From contig NZ_CP125640.1 in the NCBI RefSeq assembly GCF_030053155.1, forward strand, positions 3,632,001-3,696,000: 64,000 nucleotides of DNA. Reading direction: 5' to 3'. Both the position numbers and the translations under genes were made by a program. How positions within the stretch are numbered: position 1 is the stretch's first letter; each line of letters opens with the position of its first letter. Under the pieces are notes generated by a model. The model made no database searches and was not told where the DNA came from. It was given only the letters and a program-made list of their open reading frames with translations. Shown here one piece after another: positions 9,823-20,391 of the stretch. Source of the DNA: Rhizobium sp. BT03 (lineage in GTDB: Bacteria > Pseudomonadota > Alphaproteobacteria > Rhizobiales > Rhizobiaceae).

Positions 9823-11121
9823 ATGACGAACGTAGTCGTGGTCGGTTCGCAATGGGGTGACGAAGGCAAGGGCAAGATTGTCGACTGGCTTTCAGAGCGC
9901 GCGGATATCGTTGTGCGCTATCAGGGCGGACATAATGCCGGCCATACGCTCGTCATCGACGGCACGAGCTACAAGCTGTCGCTGCTGCCGTCCGGCGTCG
10001 TGCGCCCGGGCAAGATGGCGGTGATCGGCAACGGCGTCGTCGTCGACCCGCATGCGCTGATCGCCGAGATCGGCCGGCTGGAGGCCCAGGGCGTGACGGT
10101 GACGCCTGACAATCTGCGTATCGCCGACAATGCGACGCTCATTCTGTCGCTGCACCGCGAGCTCGACGCGATGCGCGAGGATGCGGCGTCGAACAGCGGC
10201 ACCAAGATCGGCACGACACGCCGCGGCATCGGCCCTGCCTATGAAGACAAGGTCGGCCGCCGCGCCATCCGGGTGATGGATCTTGCCGATCTCGACAGCC
10301 TTGCCGGCAAGGTCGACCGTATTCTGACGCATCACAATGCGCTTCGCCGCGGCCTCGGCGTCGCCGAAGTCAGCCACCAGACGATCATGGACGAACTGAC
10401 CTCGATCGCCGATCGGGTCCTGCCGTTCCGTGACACCGTCTGGCTCTTCCTCGACAAGGAGCGCCGCAAGGGCTCCCGCATCCTCTTCGAAGGCGCGCAG
10501 GGCAGCCTGCTCGACATCGACCACGGCACCTATCCTTTCGTGACCTCGTCGAACACCGTGGCCGGTCAGGCTGCGGCCGGTTCCGGCATGGGGCCGGGCT
10601 CGCTCGGCTATATCCTCGGCATCACCAAGGCCTATACGACGCGCGTCGGCGAAGGCCCGTTCCCGACGGAGCTGAAGGATGCGATCGGCGAGTTCCTTGG
10701 CGAAAAAGGCCATGAATTCGGCGTGGTGACCGGGCGCAAGCGGCGCTGCGGCTGGTTCGATGCCGCGCTGGTGCGCCAATCGATCGCCACCAACGGCATC
10801 ACGGGCATCGCGCTCACCAAGCTCGACGTGCTCGACGGCCTCGAGGAACTGAAGATCTGCGTCGGCTATATGCTCGACGGCGAACAGATTGATCATCTTC
10901 CCGCAAGCCAGGGAGCACAAGCTAGGGTCGAACCGGTCTATATCACGCTGGAAGGCTGGAAGGAATCGACCGTCGGCGCCCGCAGTTGGGCGGACCTGCC
11001 GGCACAGGCGATCAAATATGTTCGCCAGGTCGAAGAGCTGATCGGGGCGCCTGTCGCGCTCCTTTCCACCAGCCCGGAGCGGGATGACACGATACTTGTG
11101 ACCGATCCGTTTGAGGATTAA
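9823..11121 (+). CDS. purA: Adenylosuccinate synthetase
   Basis: A 432-residue cytosolic enzyme (normal length) that joins IMP and aspartate using GTP in the first committed step of AMP synthesis. The GTP-binding loop [15 protein letters not shown] opens the protein; the IMP/GTP motifs [23 protein letters not shown] and [10 protein letters not shown] are all present. The start ATG at 9823 follows a GGAAGAG ribosome site. It is monocistronic in appearance; the following gene starts 60 bp later on the same strand and may be read through. Confidence 0.98.
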   Translation: MTNVVVVGSQWGDEGKGKIVDWLSERADIVVRYQGGHNAGHTLVIDGTSYKLSLLPSGVVRPGKMAVIGNGVVVDPHALIAEIGRLEAQGVTVTPDNLRIADNATLILSLHRELDAMREDAASNSGTKIGTTRRGIGPAYEDKVGRRAIRVMDLADLDSLAGKVDRILTHHNALRRGLGVAEVSHQTIMDELTSIADRVLPFRDTVWLFLDKERRKGSRILFEGAQGSLLDIDHGTYPFVTSSNTVAGQAAAGSGMGPGSLGYILGITKAYTTRVGEGPFPTELKDAIGEFLGEKGHEFGVVTGRKRRCGWFDAALVRQSIATNGITGIALTKLDVLDGLEELKICVGYMLDGEQIDHLPASQGAQARVEPVYITLEGWKESTVGARSWADLPAQAIKYVRQVEELIGAPVALLSTSPERDDTILVTDPFED

Positions 11122-11181
11122 GCTCACGGGTCACTGTGGAGGATAGTTCGGTCGGGTGCCGGACTTCTTGAGAAAGTACTG

Positions 11182-13686
11182 ATGGCGGATTTTATTGCAG
11201 TTATTCGGCGGGCCGTTGACGGCCTGGCTGAAAATACCCCCGAGATGCGGGTGAAAGTCTACGAACGTGCCCGCGGCGCAGTGCAGCGGCAGCTCGAGAA
11301 CATGAAGCCGCGTCCGCCGGAAGCCATGCTGCAACGCCAGCTCGAAAAGCTCGAGGCCGCCATCCGCGAAGTGGAGGGCGAACATTCCGAGGCGCTGCCG
11401 CTCGATGAGACGGTTGCTGCCGTCGCCGCGCCGGAATTCGCCGAAGAACAAGCGGCTCACGACGAAGGCGAACCGGCGTCTGCATCGGAGACCGTCGTCG
11501 AAGAGCCTGTCGACGAAGCCGATGCGGAACCGCAGGCGGCCGACGCCGCCGGCGAGCCCGATCACGTAGAAGCTGGTGCGCCGCAGGAGCCCCAGGAAGA
11601 GCTCGCGGACGAGGAACCTCTCTCCGAGGAAGCACCCAGCCTCCCCACGTCCGTTGCGGCCGAAGCCACCGCTCCCGCGCAGGCAGAGACACCGGCTCCT
11701 GCCGAAACATACTGGCATCCCTCGCATGAAGAGGAAGGGCCGGCCGAGGAATGGCATTCCGGCGAGCGACGCGACGTCGCTGCCGAGGCTTGGCCTGCAG
11801 ATGATGAGCGCTGGCAGCAGCCCGTCGAGCATCGCAACGACGAAGCCGACGAATATCATGCCGACGAGCAGCATGCCGCGGAAGAGACCGCGGCCGAACC
11901 GCCGGTGGTGGAAAGCCAAGAGCCGGAGGCCGAAGAGGCTTACGAACCCGTCGCGCCGCTCCAGCCGATCACTCGCGGCATAGAGCACGCTTCCAACCGT
12001 CTGGTGGAGCCGGTCGCCGATTTCGATCGTCCGCAGGAATTCGTCGAGCACAGCCGCGAGGAGCCGCTGCAGGCTGACGCGGCTGGCCATTTCGATCCCG
12101 TATGGGCCGAGCCCGCCGCCGAAACACCGGCTCCGGCGCCGAAGGACGCGGAAACCGAATGGGCGGAAGAGGAGCTCCGGCAATATTCGCAGACGGCGCC
12201 GACCACCCCGGATACCTCGGCGCGCGCCTTCGAGGAGGTGATATCGAGCCTCGAAAAAGCGGCACCTGCGGCCGTCATGCCGGCGGCCAAGGAAAGTTTC
12301 TCCTGGGAGACCGCAGCCTTCGACGATCTGCCGCCGATCGAGGCCGGCAGCAATAAGAAGGCGCCGGTCGCCTCGCATTTCGATGATGTCGATATTTTCG
12401 CGGAAGTGCACAACGGCAAGCCGGCGGCTGCCGGCGGCGCGCCGAGCGAGGACTGGCGCGAGGCGAAGGCGCTGCGCGGCTACGACCGCCGCGGCTCGGT
12501 CGCGGCTGACGACGACGACGCCAATCCGGCGATGGATATCGACCAGATGGTCGCTTCCAAGCTGCAGGGCAAGAATTTCCGGATGGAGCCGAAGCGCCGC
12601 CGCTTCGGCATCGGCACCGTCATCACCCTCATCTTCGCGCTCATCCTGATCGGTGGCGGCGCCTATGCCGGCTGGATGAACAGAGAAGCGCTGGTGGCGA
12701 TGGTCGATGGTCTCGTCAGTTCGGCACCATCGCAAGCGACCAGGAACGAGGCAGCGACACCGCCAGCCAGTTCCGCGACGCCTGCCGAGCCCGGCGCGGC
12801 AACGCCGGCCCAGCCGACCACGCCGGAAGCGCAGAATACGCCAGCGGCGCCTGCGCAGCCGAACCCGCAGGTGGCGTCAATGAACAATGACGGCGCCGCG
12901 GCCAATTCGAAATTCACCCAGCGGCTGCTGACGGATGGGACCGAGGTCGACAGCGGACCGGCGACGGCGCCGGGAACGCCGACTGCGGAAGGAAAATCGG
13001 TCGCCGAACAGAATGTCGCGGCAGCGGACACGCCGCCTGCGACCGCGCAGGGCGATGTCGCGCCGGCCGAAACGCCGACGCCGAACGGCCCGGTGGCTTC
13101 GCCCCAGCAGAGCGCTCCCGTCGGCTCGTCGCAGAAGATGTTCCTCTACGAGGAGCGTATCGGCCAAAGCTCGCCGACGGCGATCGAGGGATCGGTCGTC
13201 TGGAGCTTGCAGCACGAGGCCGGCCAGGGCGGCCGGCAGGAGGCGACGGTACAGGGCAACATCACCGTGCCGGAGCGCAATCTCTCGGCTCTGGTCACCT
13301 TCAAGCGCAATTCCGATCCGTCGCTGCCGGCAAGCCATCTCGTCGAGATCGTCTTCTCGCTGCCGCCGAATTTCGAAGGCGGCAGCATCGACAGCGTCCA
13401 GCGCATCTCGATGAAGCGCACCGAGCAGGATCGCGGCGACGCGCTGATCGCGGTTCCGGCCAAGATCACCGACGATTTCCACATGATCGCGCTCAACGAC
13501 TATCCCGATGCGCGCAAGGCCAATCTCGACCTGATGTCGACCCGCAGCTGGATCGATATTCCCGTCACCTACCGCAACGGCCGCCGCGCGCTGCTGACTA
13601 TGGAAAAGGGCAATACGGGAACGGATGCCTTCAATACCGCAATCAAGGAATGGACCGCGCTCGGGGATGTGTCGACGAGCCAGTGA
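11182..13686 (+). CDS. Large acidic/proline-rich single-pass membrane protein, conserved hypothetical
   Basis: An 834-residue protein of unknown function. Residues 1-70 form a charged helical region (RAVDGLAENTPEMRVKVYERAR). Residues ~75-465 are low-complexity, rich in Glu, Ala and Pro. One membrane segment lies at ~474-497 (IGTVITLIFALILIGGGAYAGW), preceded by basic residues, so the acidic part should be cytoplasmic. A second Ala/Pro/Thr linker (~510-650) leads to a folded C-terminal domain of about 180 residues (from KMFLYEERIGQSSPTAIEG) that should be periplasmic. Position between purA and rpoH appears to be a rhizobial arrangement. I recognise no enzyme motif; an envelope scaffolding role would be speculation. 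Confidence 0.85.
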   Translation: MADFIAVIRRAVDGLAENTPEMRVKVYERARGAVQRQLENMKPRPPEAMLQRQLEKLEAAIREVEGEHSEALPLDETVAAVAAPEFAEEQAAHDEGEPASASETVVEEPVDEADAEPQAADAAGEPDHVEAGAPQEPQEELADEEPLSEEAPSLPTSVAAEATAPAQAETPAPAETYWHPSHEEEGPAEEWHSGERRDVAAEAWPADDERWQQPVEHRNDEADEYHADEQHAAEETAAEPPVVESQEPEAEEAYEPVAPLQPITRGIEHASNRLVEPVADFDRPQEFVEHSREEPLQADAAGHFDPVWAEPAAETPAPAPKDAETEWAEEELRQYSQTAPTTPDTSARAFEEVISSLEKAAPAAVMPAAKESFSWETAAFDDLPPIEAGSNKKAPVASHFDDVDIFAEVHNGKPAAAGGAPSEDWREAKALRGYDRRGSVAADDDDANPAMDIDQMVASKLQGKNFRMEPKRRRFGIGTVITLIFALILIGGGAYAGWMNREALVAMVDGLVSSAPSQATRNEAATPPASSATPAEPGAATPAQPTTPEAQNTPAAPAQPNPQVASMNNDGAAANSKFTQRLLTDGTEVDSGPATAPGTPTAEGKSVAEQNVAAADTPPATAQGDVAPAETPTPNGPVASPQQSAPVGSSQKMFLYEERIGQSSPTAIEGSVVWSLQHEAGQGGRQEATVQGNITVPERNLSALVTFKRNSDPSLPASHLVEIVFSLPPNFEGGSIDSVQRISMKRTEQDRGDALIAVPAKITDDFHMIALNDYPDARKANLDLMSTRSWIDIPVTYRNGRRALLTMEKGNTGTDAFNTAIKEWTALGDVSTSQ

Positions 13687-13808
13687 GGTGTTGCGCGAGG
13701 GGTATTTCATTGCCCTTCGCTTGCGCTCTCCTTCGGTTGCCGCCGCTTTTCCCGGTTGGGTGAAGAATATGCTTGGCGGCATCCGTTCCTCCGGGCAAGC
13801 GGCTTGGT

Positions 13809-13971
13809 TCCCCTCTGCTCCCCAGCGGGGAGAAGGTGGCCCGAAGGGTCGGATGAGGGGGCCGCACGGCACACCCGTCACGATTGCCCTTCGCTTTCGC
13901 TCAGCGCATTCGCTCTGCCGCTCACCCCCTCATCTGCCTGCCGGCATCTTCTCCCCGCTGGGGAGAAGGGG
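13809..13971. repeat. RIME-like palindromic intergenic repeat pair
   Basis: Two inverted copies of a ~50-bp GC-rich unit face each other: 13809-13861 and 13924-13971. The cores CCCCAGCGGGGAGAAGGTG (13820-13838) and CATCTTCTCCCCGCTGGGG (13945-13963) are reverse complements with one mismatch, and the outer arms GGATGAGGGGG / CCCCCTCAT also pair. The pair sits between two convergent genes and fits the rhizobial RIME class of mosaic elements. The whole 388-bp gap (13687-14074) otherwise holds only the rpoH terminator. Confidence 0.75.
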
Positions 13972-14017
13972 AAATGCCGCGACGCCGCGTCCTTCTCAAA
14001 CGCTCACAACACAAACC

Positions 14018-14053
14018 AAAAACGCCACCTCCCGCGTAAGGAGATGGCGTTTC
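14018..14053 (-). terminator. rpoH terminator
   Basis: A 13-bp stem (14020-14032 with 14040-14052, one G-T pair) and a 7-nt loop; read on the minus strand it is followed by a TTTTTGGTTT run. It lies 22 bp past the rpoH stop. Confidence 0.8.
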
Positions 14054-14074
14054 AATTCTTAAAGTTCAGCCCTA

Positions 14075-14983
14075 TCAGGCCGTGGCTTCGACGACGCGGA
14101 CGGCCTTGGCGCGTTCCTGGGCTTCCTTGCGGACAGCGTCCTGCACCTTTTCGAAGGCGCGGACCTCGATCTGGCGGACGCGTTCGCGGCTGATGTCGAA
14201 TTCCGTCGACAGGTCCTCCAGGGTCACCGGATCCTCGGCGAGACGGCGAGCCTCGAAGATACGGCGTTCGCGTTCGTTCAGCACGCTCATCGCTTTCGCC
14301 AGCATGCGCCGGCGGGTGTCGAGCTCGTCCTGTTCGATCAGTACGTCTTCCTGGCTGTCATGGTCGTCCACCAGCCAATCCTGCCATTGGCCGCTGTCGC
14401 CTTCCGCCGCCTTGATCGGCGCGTTCAGCGAGGCGTCGCCGGACAGGCGGCGGTTCATCGAAATGACCTCCTCCTCCGAGACGTTCAGCTTGGTGGCGAT
14501 TTCGGAGACGTGCTCCGGCTTCAGGTCGCCGTCATCGATCGCCTGAATGCGGCCTTTCAGCCGGCGCAGGTTGAAGAACAGGCGCTTCTGATTGGCGGTC
14601 GTGCCCATTTTCACGAGCGACCACGAACGCAGAATATATTCCTGGATCGAGGCCTTGATCCACCACATGGCATAGGTGGCAAGGCGGAAGCCGCGCTCGG
14701 CATCGAACTTCTTGACGGCCTGCATCAGCCCGACATTGCCCTCGGAGACGACTTCGCCGATCGGAAGTCCGTAGCCGCGATAGCCCATCGCGATCTTGGC
14801 GACGAGGCGAAGATGGCTGGTGACGAGCTTATGGGCGGCGTCGCGATCGCCATGCTCGGCATAACGCTTGGCGAGCATGTATTCCTGCTGCGGCTCAAGC
14901 ATCGGGAATTTGCGGATTTCGTCGAGGTAACGATTGAGACCGGCTTCGCCGGCGGTAATGGACGGCAAGGTATTTCGGGCCAT
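14075..14983 (-). CDS. rpoH: RNA polymerase sigma-32 (heat-shock) factor
   Basis: A 302-residue sigma factor of the RpoH group that directs RNA polymerase to heat-shock promoters. Region 2 is typical, with ATYAMWWIKASIQEYILRSW (2.3/2.4, about residues 105-125). The RpoH box region around QKRLFFNLRRLK follows. Region 4 has the helix-turn-helix DLSTEFDISRERVRQIEVRA near the C-terminus. I placed the start at ATG 14983 (MARNTLPSI) because an AGGAGG ribosome site sits 7 bp upstream. Rhizobia usually carry two rpoH paralogues; which one this is cannot be settled here. Confidence 0.96.
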   Translation of the reverse strand: MARNTLPSITAGEAGLNRYLDEIRKFPMLEPQQEYMLAKRYAEHGDRDAAHKLVTSHLRLVAKIAMGYRGYGLPIGEVVSEGNVGLMQAVKKFDAERGFRLATYAMWWIKASIQEYILRSWSLVKMGTTANQKRLFFNLRRLKGRIQAIDDGDLKPEHVSEIATKLNVSEEEVISMNRRLSGDASLNAPIKAAEGDSGQWQDWLVDDHDSQEDVLIEQDELDTRRRMLAKAMSVLNERERRIFEARRLAEDPVTLEDLSTEFDISRERVRQIEVRAFEKVQDAVRKEAQERAKAVRVVEATA

Positions 14984-15165
14984 AGTGCACCCTCCTAAAG
15001 TGAATTCCGGTTCCCGTTGGAAACGCGTCCCCGCGTTAAAAATGGCAAACCGGGACATGCGGCTCTACTGCGAGCCCGCACTAAGTCAATATACAGATAA
15101 GTGTGGCGAAACGGCGGTTCAAGGTGCCGCTCACGCAGCTGTGAGAGGGGTCGGAGACGACGCCT

Positions 15166-16191
<1,026 letters not shown>

Positions 16192-16234
16192 GACGCTTCT
16201 TCTCCGACGTATTTTTTTAGAACGGGACGCACAG

Positions 16235-16618
16235 ATGACAGCAATCGAGCCAGACGACCAGGAAGAGAAGCCCCTTGATCCGGCGATGGAAAGTGTCCGG
16301 CGCAAGATGGTCCGCCTGCAGATCGTTTCCGGCGCCATCATGTTCGTGAGCCTTATGGCGGTCTTCGGTGCGGTTGTCTACAAGACGATGCGCGAGCCGA
16401 AGCAGACGGCGGCAGCCGTTTCCGCCGCCGGTGTGCCTTCGGATGCGCCGCTGGCGGCGACAGTTTCGTTGCCGTTTGGCTTCAAGGTGCAGTCCACTTC
16501 GTTTTCGGCAGGGCAGATCCTGTTTTACGGCGAAACGGCCGAGGGCAAGAGCAAGGCGCTGGTCTTCGACCTCGCGACCGGCCGCACCGTCGCCGACGTC
16601 AGCGTCGCGGGCAATTGA
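16235..16618 (+). CDS. Small single-pass membrane protein, conserved hypothetical
   Basis: A 127-residue protein starting 43 bp from the divergent rluD gene. A charged cytoplasmic N-terminus (TAIEPDDQEEKPLDPAMESV) is followed by one membrane segment at residues ~30-50 (LQIVSGAIMFVSLMAVFGAVV). The rest is a small periplasmic domain ending in a strand-rich stretch (LVFDLATGRTVADVSV) of the kind found in fimbrial/PQQ-like beta folds. It is 7 bp upstream of the TrmH-family gene and probably cotranscribed. No function is recognised. Confidence 0.8.
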   Translation: MTAIEPDDQEEKPLDPAMESVRRKMVRLQIVSGAIMFVSLMAVFGAVVYKTMREPKQTAAAVSAAGVPSDAPLAATVSLPFGFKVQSTSFSAGQILFYGETAEGKSKALVFDLATGRTVADVSVAGN

Positions 16619-16625
16619 GGCCGGC

Positions 16626-17450
16626 ATGGCCGCCGTCCCGATCGTCATCGACAGCGCCGATGATCCGCGCATTGCCGAATTCCGCAATATCCGCGAGCGC
16701 GATCTGACGGGCCGGGAAAACCGCTTCATCGCCGAAGGCACCGTCGTGCTGCGCATGCTCGCAGAAGCGCATGCGCAAGACCGCGGCTTTTTTGCCGAAA
16801 AGGTCCTGCTACTGCGCAACCGCGTCGACGGCGTGCTGCCGATCCTGGAGCGGCTGCCGGCCGATGTGCCGGTCTATGTCGCCGAGGCCGATGTGCTGGA
16901 CGGCGTCGTCGGATTCCATCTGCATCGCGGCGTTCTGGCGCTCGGCCGGCGGGAGGATCGCGGTGAGGCGGCCCTTCTCGACGCACTGCCGGAACGGGCG
17001 CTGGTGCTCGTCGGCTGCGGCATTTCCAATCATGACAATGCCGGCTCGATGTTCCGCAATGCGGCCGCTTTCCGGGCGGATGCGGTGCTTCTCGACGAGA
17101 CCTGCTGTGACCCGCTCTACCGCAAGGCGCTGCGTGTCTCGGTCGGTTCGGTGCTGAGCGTTCCGCACAGGCGCGGCGGCAAGGCGCTGGATGTGCTGCT
17201 GTCGCTTGCCGAAAGAGGCTTTGCCATCTGGACGCTTTCGCCGCACGGCAAGACCGATATCCGCGCCATTCCCGCCTCACCACGCATGGCGCTCGTCGTC
17301 GGCACGGAGGGGGAGGGGTTGCCGGAGGCGCTGCTTTCGCGCTTCCAGAGCGCGCGCATCCCGCAGTCGGAGGAGCTCGACAGCCTCAACGCCGCGACGG
17401 CAACGGGCGTCGCGCTGTTCTCCATGGCGTCGGCGATGGGCCGGATTTAA
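16626..17450 (+). CDS. TrmH/SpoU-family RNA methyltransferase
   Basis: A 274-residue 2'-O-ribose methyltransferase for rRNA or tRNA using S-adenosylmethionine. The three SPOUT-knot motifs are visible: motif 1 SNHDNAGSMFRNAAAFRADA, motif 2 ALVVGTEGEGLPEALL, and motif 3 IPQSEELDSLNAATATGVAL at the C-terminus. The N-terminal ~110 residues form the substrate-binding SpoU domain. I chose ATG 16626, seven bases after the stop of the preceding small membrane protein gene. The target nucleotide is not readable. Confidence 0.92.
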   Translation: MAAVPIVIDSADDPRIAEFRNIRERDLTGRENRFIAEGTVVLRMLAEAHAQDRGFFAEKVLLLRNRVDGVLPILERLPADVPVYVAEADVLDGVVGFHLHRGVLALGRREDRGEAALLDALPERALVLVGCGISNHDNAGSMFRNAAAFRADAVLLDETCCDPLYRKALRVSVGSVLSVPHRRGGKALDVLLSLAERGFAIWTLSPHGKTDIRAIPASPRMALVVGTEGEGLPEALLSRFQSARIPQSEELDSLNAATATGVALFSMASAMGRI

Positions 17451-17462
17451 ATTGCGATCGTA

Positions 17463-17500
17463 AAGCGCGTCGCATCGACCTTGATTGATACGACGCGCTT
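17463..17500. terminator. Bidirectional terminator between convergent genes
   Basis: A perfect 10-bp stem, AAGCGCGTCG (17463-17472) with CGACGCGCTT (17491-17500), lies between the converging methyltransferase and coiled-coil protein genes. The loop is 18 nt. Confidence 0.55.
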
Positions 17501-17563
17501 CAGTCCTTTGTTCGGATGCATGCCGCTACCCCGGAACCACGTCACACTTCCGAGCGACATGCA

Positions 17564-18724
17564 TTAGCGCTGGGGATCGGCGATGATTGCTGCTGCTCTG
17601 TCGGCAAGGCTGACGCGATCGTTTTGGTTCTTTTCCCCACCGTCGGCGAGAAGCGTGCGGATCGGCGAGGAGGGCCCCTCGTTGAGTGCGGTCAGCGCCA
17701 CCATGTTGGCGGCGATCGAGGCGATCTCCTCACGGATCGCGCCATCGCGTCCGGTCACAGTCTTTGCCTTCTGCAGACGCTCGGCAAGGGCGGCGCTGCG
17801 CTTGCGCACATCCTCGCCGATCTCCGCCGTGACAACGGCGGTGTCGGGCATGGATGTTGCCGGGTCTTCGGCCGTCGGTTCCGCCGGCAGCTCCGCGGCC
17901 ATCCCGGCAAGGCCGGCGTCGCGCAGGGCGCGGTTGACCTTGCGGATCTCGGCATTGGCGGCCTTCAACTGCTCCTTCAACTTGGCGATCTCCTGCTGGC
18001 GGCGAGCGACCAGTGTTTCCTTTTCGGCGGCGGAAGCGCTGTCGCGCGCGGCCTTGTCCTCCAGGCGGATCACCATGTGCTGCTGCTGCGTCAGTTTCTG
18101 TTCGGCATCCTTGGCGCGCTTCTGCAGCAGGTTGACGTCCTGGCGCAACGTGTCTCGTTCGTCGCGCAGCGCGTTGGCGCGGAATTTCAGGCTCTCCGCC
18201 TCGGTTTCGCGTGCGGCCAGATCGATCTTCAGCCCATCGGTCTGCTCACCAAGCTTGCTCAGCCGCGTCCTCATCGCCGCCAATTCGCTCTCTTTGTTGG
18301 CCACGGACTGTTCTGCAATATGGAGATTGGTCTTCAGCTGGCTGATATAATTTTCGTCCTTGCGCAGGCGCGAGCGCTGCTCGGCCGCGTCGACATGCAT
18401 CTCGCCGATCTGGGCCTGCAATTCGCCGATCTCGGCGGCAAGCCTGCCGGCATCGACGGCGAGCGCGTCATGGCGAAGCTGGAGCGACAGGGATTTCTCG
18501 CGCTCACGCAGCAGGTCCTGAGTGGTCCGGGCATTCTCGGCGGCATAGAGGGCGCGCACCATATCCTTCTGGGCGCGAACCTCCTGCGGGGTGAGCGGCA
18601 TGGTCGCCTTCAGGCGGTTCTCGGTATACCAGACGATACGGCGGTGAACGGCGGGCGAGACCAGAAAGACGAGGAAGGCCGCGGTCAGGAAGCCCAATCC
18701 GAACAAGAGAGCATATTCGATCAC
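17564..18724 (-). CDS. N-terminally anchored coiled-coil protein, conserved hypothetical
   Basis: A 386-residue protein. One N-terminal membrane segment (residues ~3-24, YALLFGLGFLTAAFLVFLVS) is followed by a basic stretch and then about 230 residues of predicted coiled coil with dense Glu/Lys/Gln/Arg heptads (~55-285). A short Ala/Pro/Thr spacer precedes a C-terminal helical part. The topology (anchor plus long cytoplasmic rod) resembles RmuC- or DUF1043-like proteins, but no nuclease motif is present. It is read away from eipA's end, 117 bp downstream of that gene on the same strand. Confidence 0.82.
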   Translation of the reverse strand: MIEYALLFGLGFLTAAFLVFLVSPAVHRRIVWYTENRLKATMPLTPQEVRAQKDMVRALYAAENARTTQDLLREREKSLSLQLRHDALAVDAGRLAAEIGELQAQIGEMHVDAAEQRSRLRKDENYISQLKTNLHIAEQSVANKESELAAMRTRLSKLGEQTDGLKIDLAARETEAESLKFRANALRDERDTLRQDVNLLQKRAKDAEQKLTQQQHMVIRLEDKAARDSASAAEKETLVARRQQEIAKLKEQLKAANAEIRKVNRALRDAGLAGMAAELPAEPTAEDPATSMPDTAVVTAEIGEDVRKRSAALAERLQKAKTVTGRDGAIREEIASIAANMVALTALNEGPSSPIRTLLADGGEKNQNDRVSLADRAAAIIADPQR

Positions 18725-18841
18725 GGCGCGGCCATCGATTCGAAGGTTGATAAGAGGTCAGCCGCGATGATTAAGCACGCATGACGCATATGGGCAAGGC
18801 CGCCGATGCGGGCGGCGGCGCTTTCCAGCGGCTTTGCGGCC

Positions 18842-19429
18842 TCAGAAGGGGTTCCAGGTCGGCGCCTGGGTGATCTTGAGGTAGCCGACATTGACACCGA
18901 GGCGGGCGCCGACGCCGGTGCGGATCGGCACGACCAGCACGTCATTGTTCTTGAGCAGCGTCATGCCGAAACCGGCGATCACATAGGCCGAGCCGCTGAC
19001 GCCGCCGAAGCGGGCATAGATGCCGTTGACCGAGGGCAGGTCGTAGACCAGCATCATCACGCGGGAGCCCTGGCCGCCGTAGTCGAGGCCGAGCGAAGGG
19101 CCCTGCCAGTAGAGGTTATGTTCGCCGGCATTCTTGGTGTTCAGCTGGCCTTCGCCGTAGGTAAGGCCGGCGATGAAGGCGCCGCCGCCTTCCTGCCCGA
19201 GAATGTAGCCATTCGGCAGGCCGTATTTCTGGAAGGCACTTTCGACGACTTTGGCAAGCCCGCCGCTGGCGGACCCGAAGAAGGAGTGGCCGGCATCGAC
19301 GATTTCCTGCATCGTGTACTGGCCGTTGTCCTGGGCGGAGGCAGGTCCGGCGACCATCAGCGAGGAAAAGACGAGGGCCGAAAGCAACCTGCAGAAGCCG
19401 ATCAATCGGTGCGGAAATCGAGGGCGCAT
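18842..19429 (-). CDS. eipA: DUF1134 periplasmic envelope-integrity protein EipA
   Basis: A 195-residue secreted protein. A signal peptide is clear (RLIGFCRLLSALVFSSLMVA, cleavage after PASA). The mature part contains the DUF1134 pattern: FFGSASGGLAKVVE, PNGYILGQEGGGAFIAGLTYGEG and GGVSGSAYVIAGFGMTLL. In Brucella the DUF1134 protein EipA is periplasmic, needed for envelope integrity and cell division, and controlled by CtrA. Here the gene is divergent from chpT with a CtrA-box-like sequence between them. Start ATG 19429 places the signal peptide at the N-terminus. Confidence 0.87.
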   Translation of the reverse strand: MRPRFPHRLIGFCRLLSALVFSSLMVAGPASAQDNGQYTMQEIVDAGHSFFGSASGGLAKVVESAFQKYGLPNGYILGQEGGGAFIAGLTYGEGQLNTKNAGEHNLYWQGPSLGLDYGGQGSRVMMLVYDLPSVNGIYARFGGVSGSAYVIAGFGMTLLKNNDVLVVPIRTGVGARLGVNVGYLKITQAPTWNPF

Positions 19430-19502
19430 GGTGTCATCCGTTCGTCGTTTGGCTGGAGCGGGCAACCGCTCGCGGCGATTGGTGCATTTTGCGCCGATGA
19501 TC

Positions 19503-19517
19503 TTAACAATCGGTTTA
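19503..19517. promoter_or_regulatory. Candidate CtrA-binding site (eipA-chpT intergenic)
   Basis: TTAA-N7-TTTA differs from the CtrA consensus TTAA-N7-TTAA at one base. It lies 74 bp upstream of the eipA start and about 104 bp upstream of chpT. A one-mismatch match is expected by chance fairly often in AT-rich intergenic DNA, so this rests mainly on context. Confidence 0.4.
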
Positions 19518-19620
19518 CCAAATATGGTGTCATTATGGCACCGAGTCCGATCGCAAACTTCGCGCAATTTTGATGAAGCATATTCCCGGGCGCGATGAAA
19601 TTGCCGCCCCTCAGGAGACG

Positions 19621-20271
19621 ATGATGTCCAAGAACCCCAATCTTACCTTGTCCGGCCCGGATCTGGCCGCGCTTCTTTGCAGCCGCGTTTGCCACGATGT
19701 CATTTCACCGGTCGGTGCGATCAATAACGGGCTGGAACTCTTGGATGAGGGTGGTGCCGACGCCGATGCGATGGACCTGATCCGTACCAGCGCGCTGAAT
19801 GCTTCCGTCCGCCTGAAATTCGCACGCCTTGCCTTCGGCGCTTCGGGTTCTGTCGGCGCTTCGATCGATACAGGCGAGGCCGAGCGCGCAGCCAAGGATT
19901 TCGCCATCGCCGAGAAGAAGACCGAGGTGATCTGGAACGGGCCGCGCGCCATCGTCGCCAAGAACCGGGTCAAGCTGCTGCTCAACCTCTTCCTCGTTGC
20001 CTATTCCGCAATTCCGCGCGGCGGCGTGCTCGAGGTGACGCTTGAGAATCCCGAGTTCGACGCCAGGTTCAAGCTGACGGCCAAAGGCAAACTGATGCGC
20101 CTGCCGCCGAAATTCGTCGAGATATCGACCGGCACGATCGAGGAAGCGATCGACGCGCATTCGATCCAGCCCTATTACACCGTGCTTCTGGCGCAGGAGT
20201 GCGGAATGACGCTTGATCACAGCGCCAGCGCCGAGGAACTGGTGTTCACGGCGGTGGCCGCGGCGGCCTGA
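19621..20271 (+). CDS. chpT: Histidine phosphotransferase ChpT
   Basis: A 216-residue member of the ChpT/DUF2328 family, which carries phosphate from the hybrid kinase CckA to CtrA and CpdR. The H-box LLCSRVCHDVISPVGAINNG places the phospho-accepting His at residue 25. The second half is the degenerate ATPase-like fold (KNRVKLLLNLFLVAYSAIPRGG) that binds the receiver domain. The start at 19621 (ATGATG) follows AGGAG; the second ATG is equally possible. ctrA lies 0.7 kb downstream on the other strand, so donor and acceptor of the relay are neighbours. Confidence 0.92.
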   Translation: MMSKNPNLTLSGPDLAALLCSRVCHDVISPVGAINNGLELLDEGGADADAMDLIRTSALNASVRLKFARLAFGASGSVGASIDTGEAERAAKDFAIAEKKTEVIWNGPRAIVAKNRVKLLLNLFLVAYSAIPRGGVLEVTLENPEFDARFKLTAKGKLMRLPPKFVEISTGTIEEAIDAHSIQPYYTVLLAQECGMTLDHSASAEELVFTAVAAAA

Positions 20272-20391
20272 TTTCGCACGGGAACGGGTGTCGGTGCCCG
20301 TCCGGTAACGATTCCTTAGCCTGATGGACCTATCCTCCAGGGTTGTAAGAGGCCTCTCGCTGCGACGAATGCGGGGGGCAAAGGAGCGCCC

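Noticed and set aside
11131..12735. A 534-codon minus-strand frame opposite the acidic protein
   Set aside because: It arises because GAG/GAA-rich codons give few stops in the opposite strand; no family is recognised in it.
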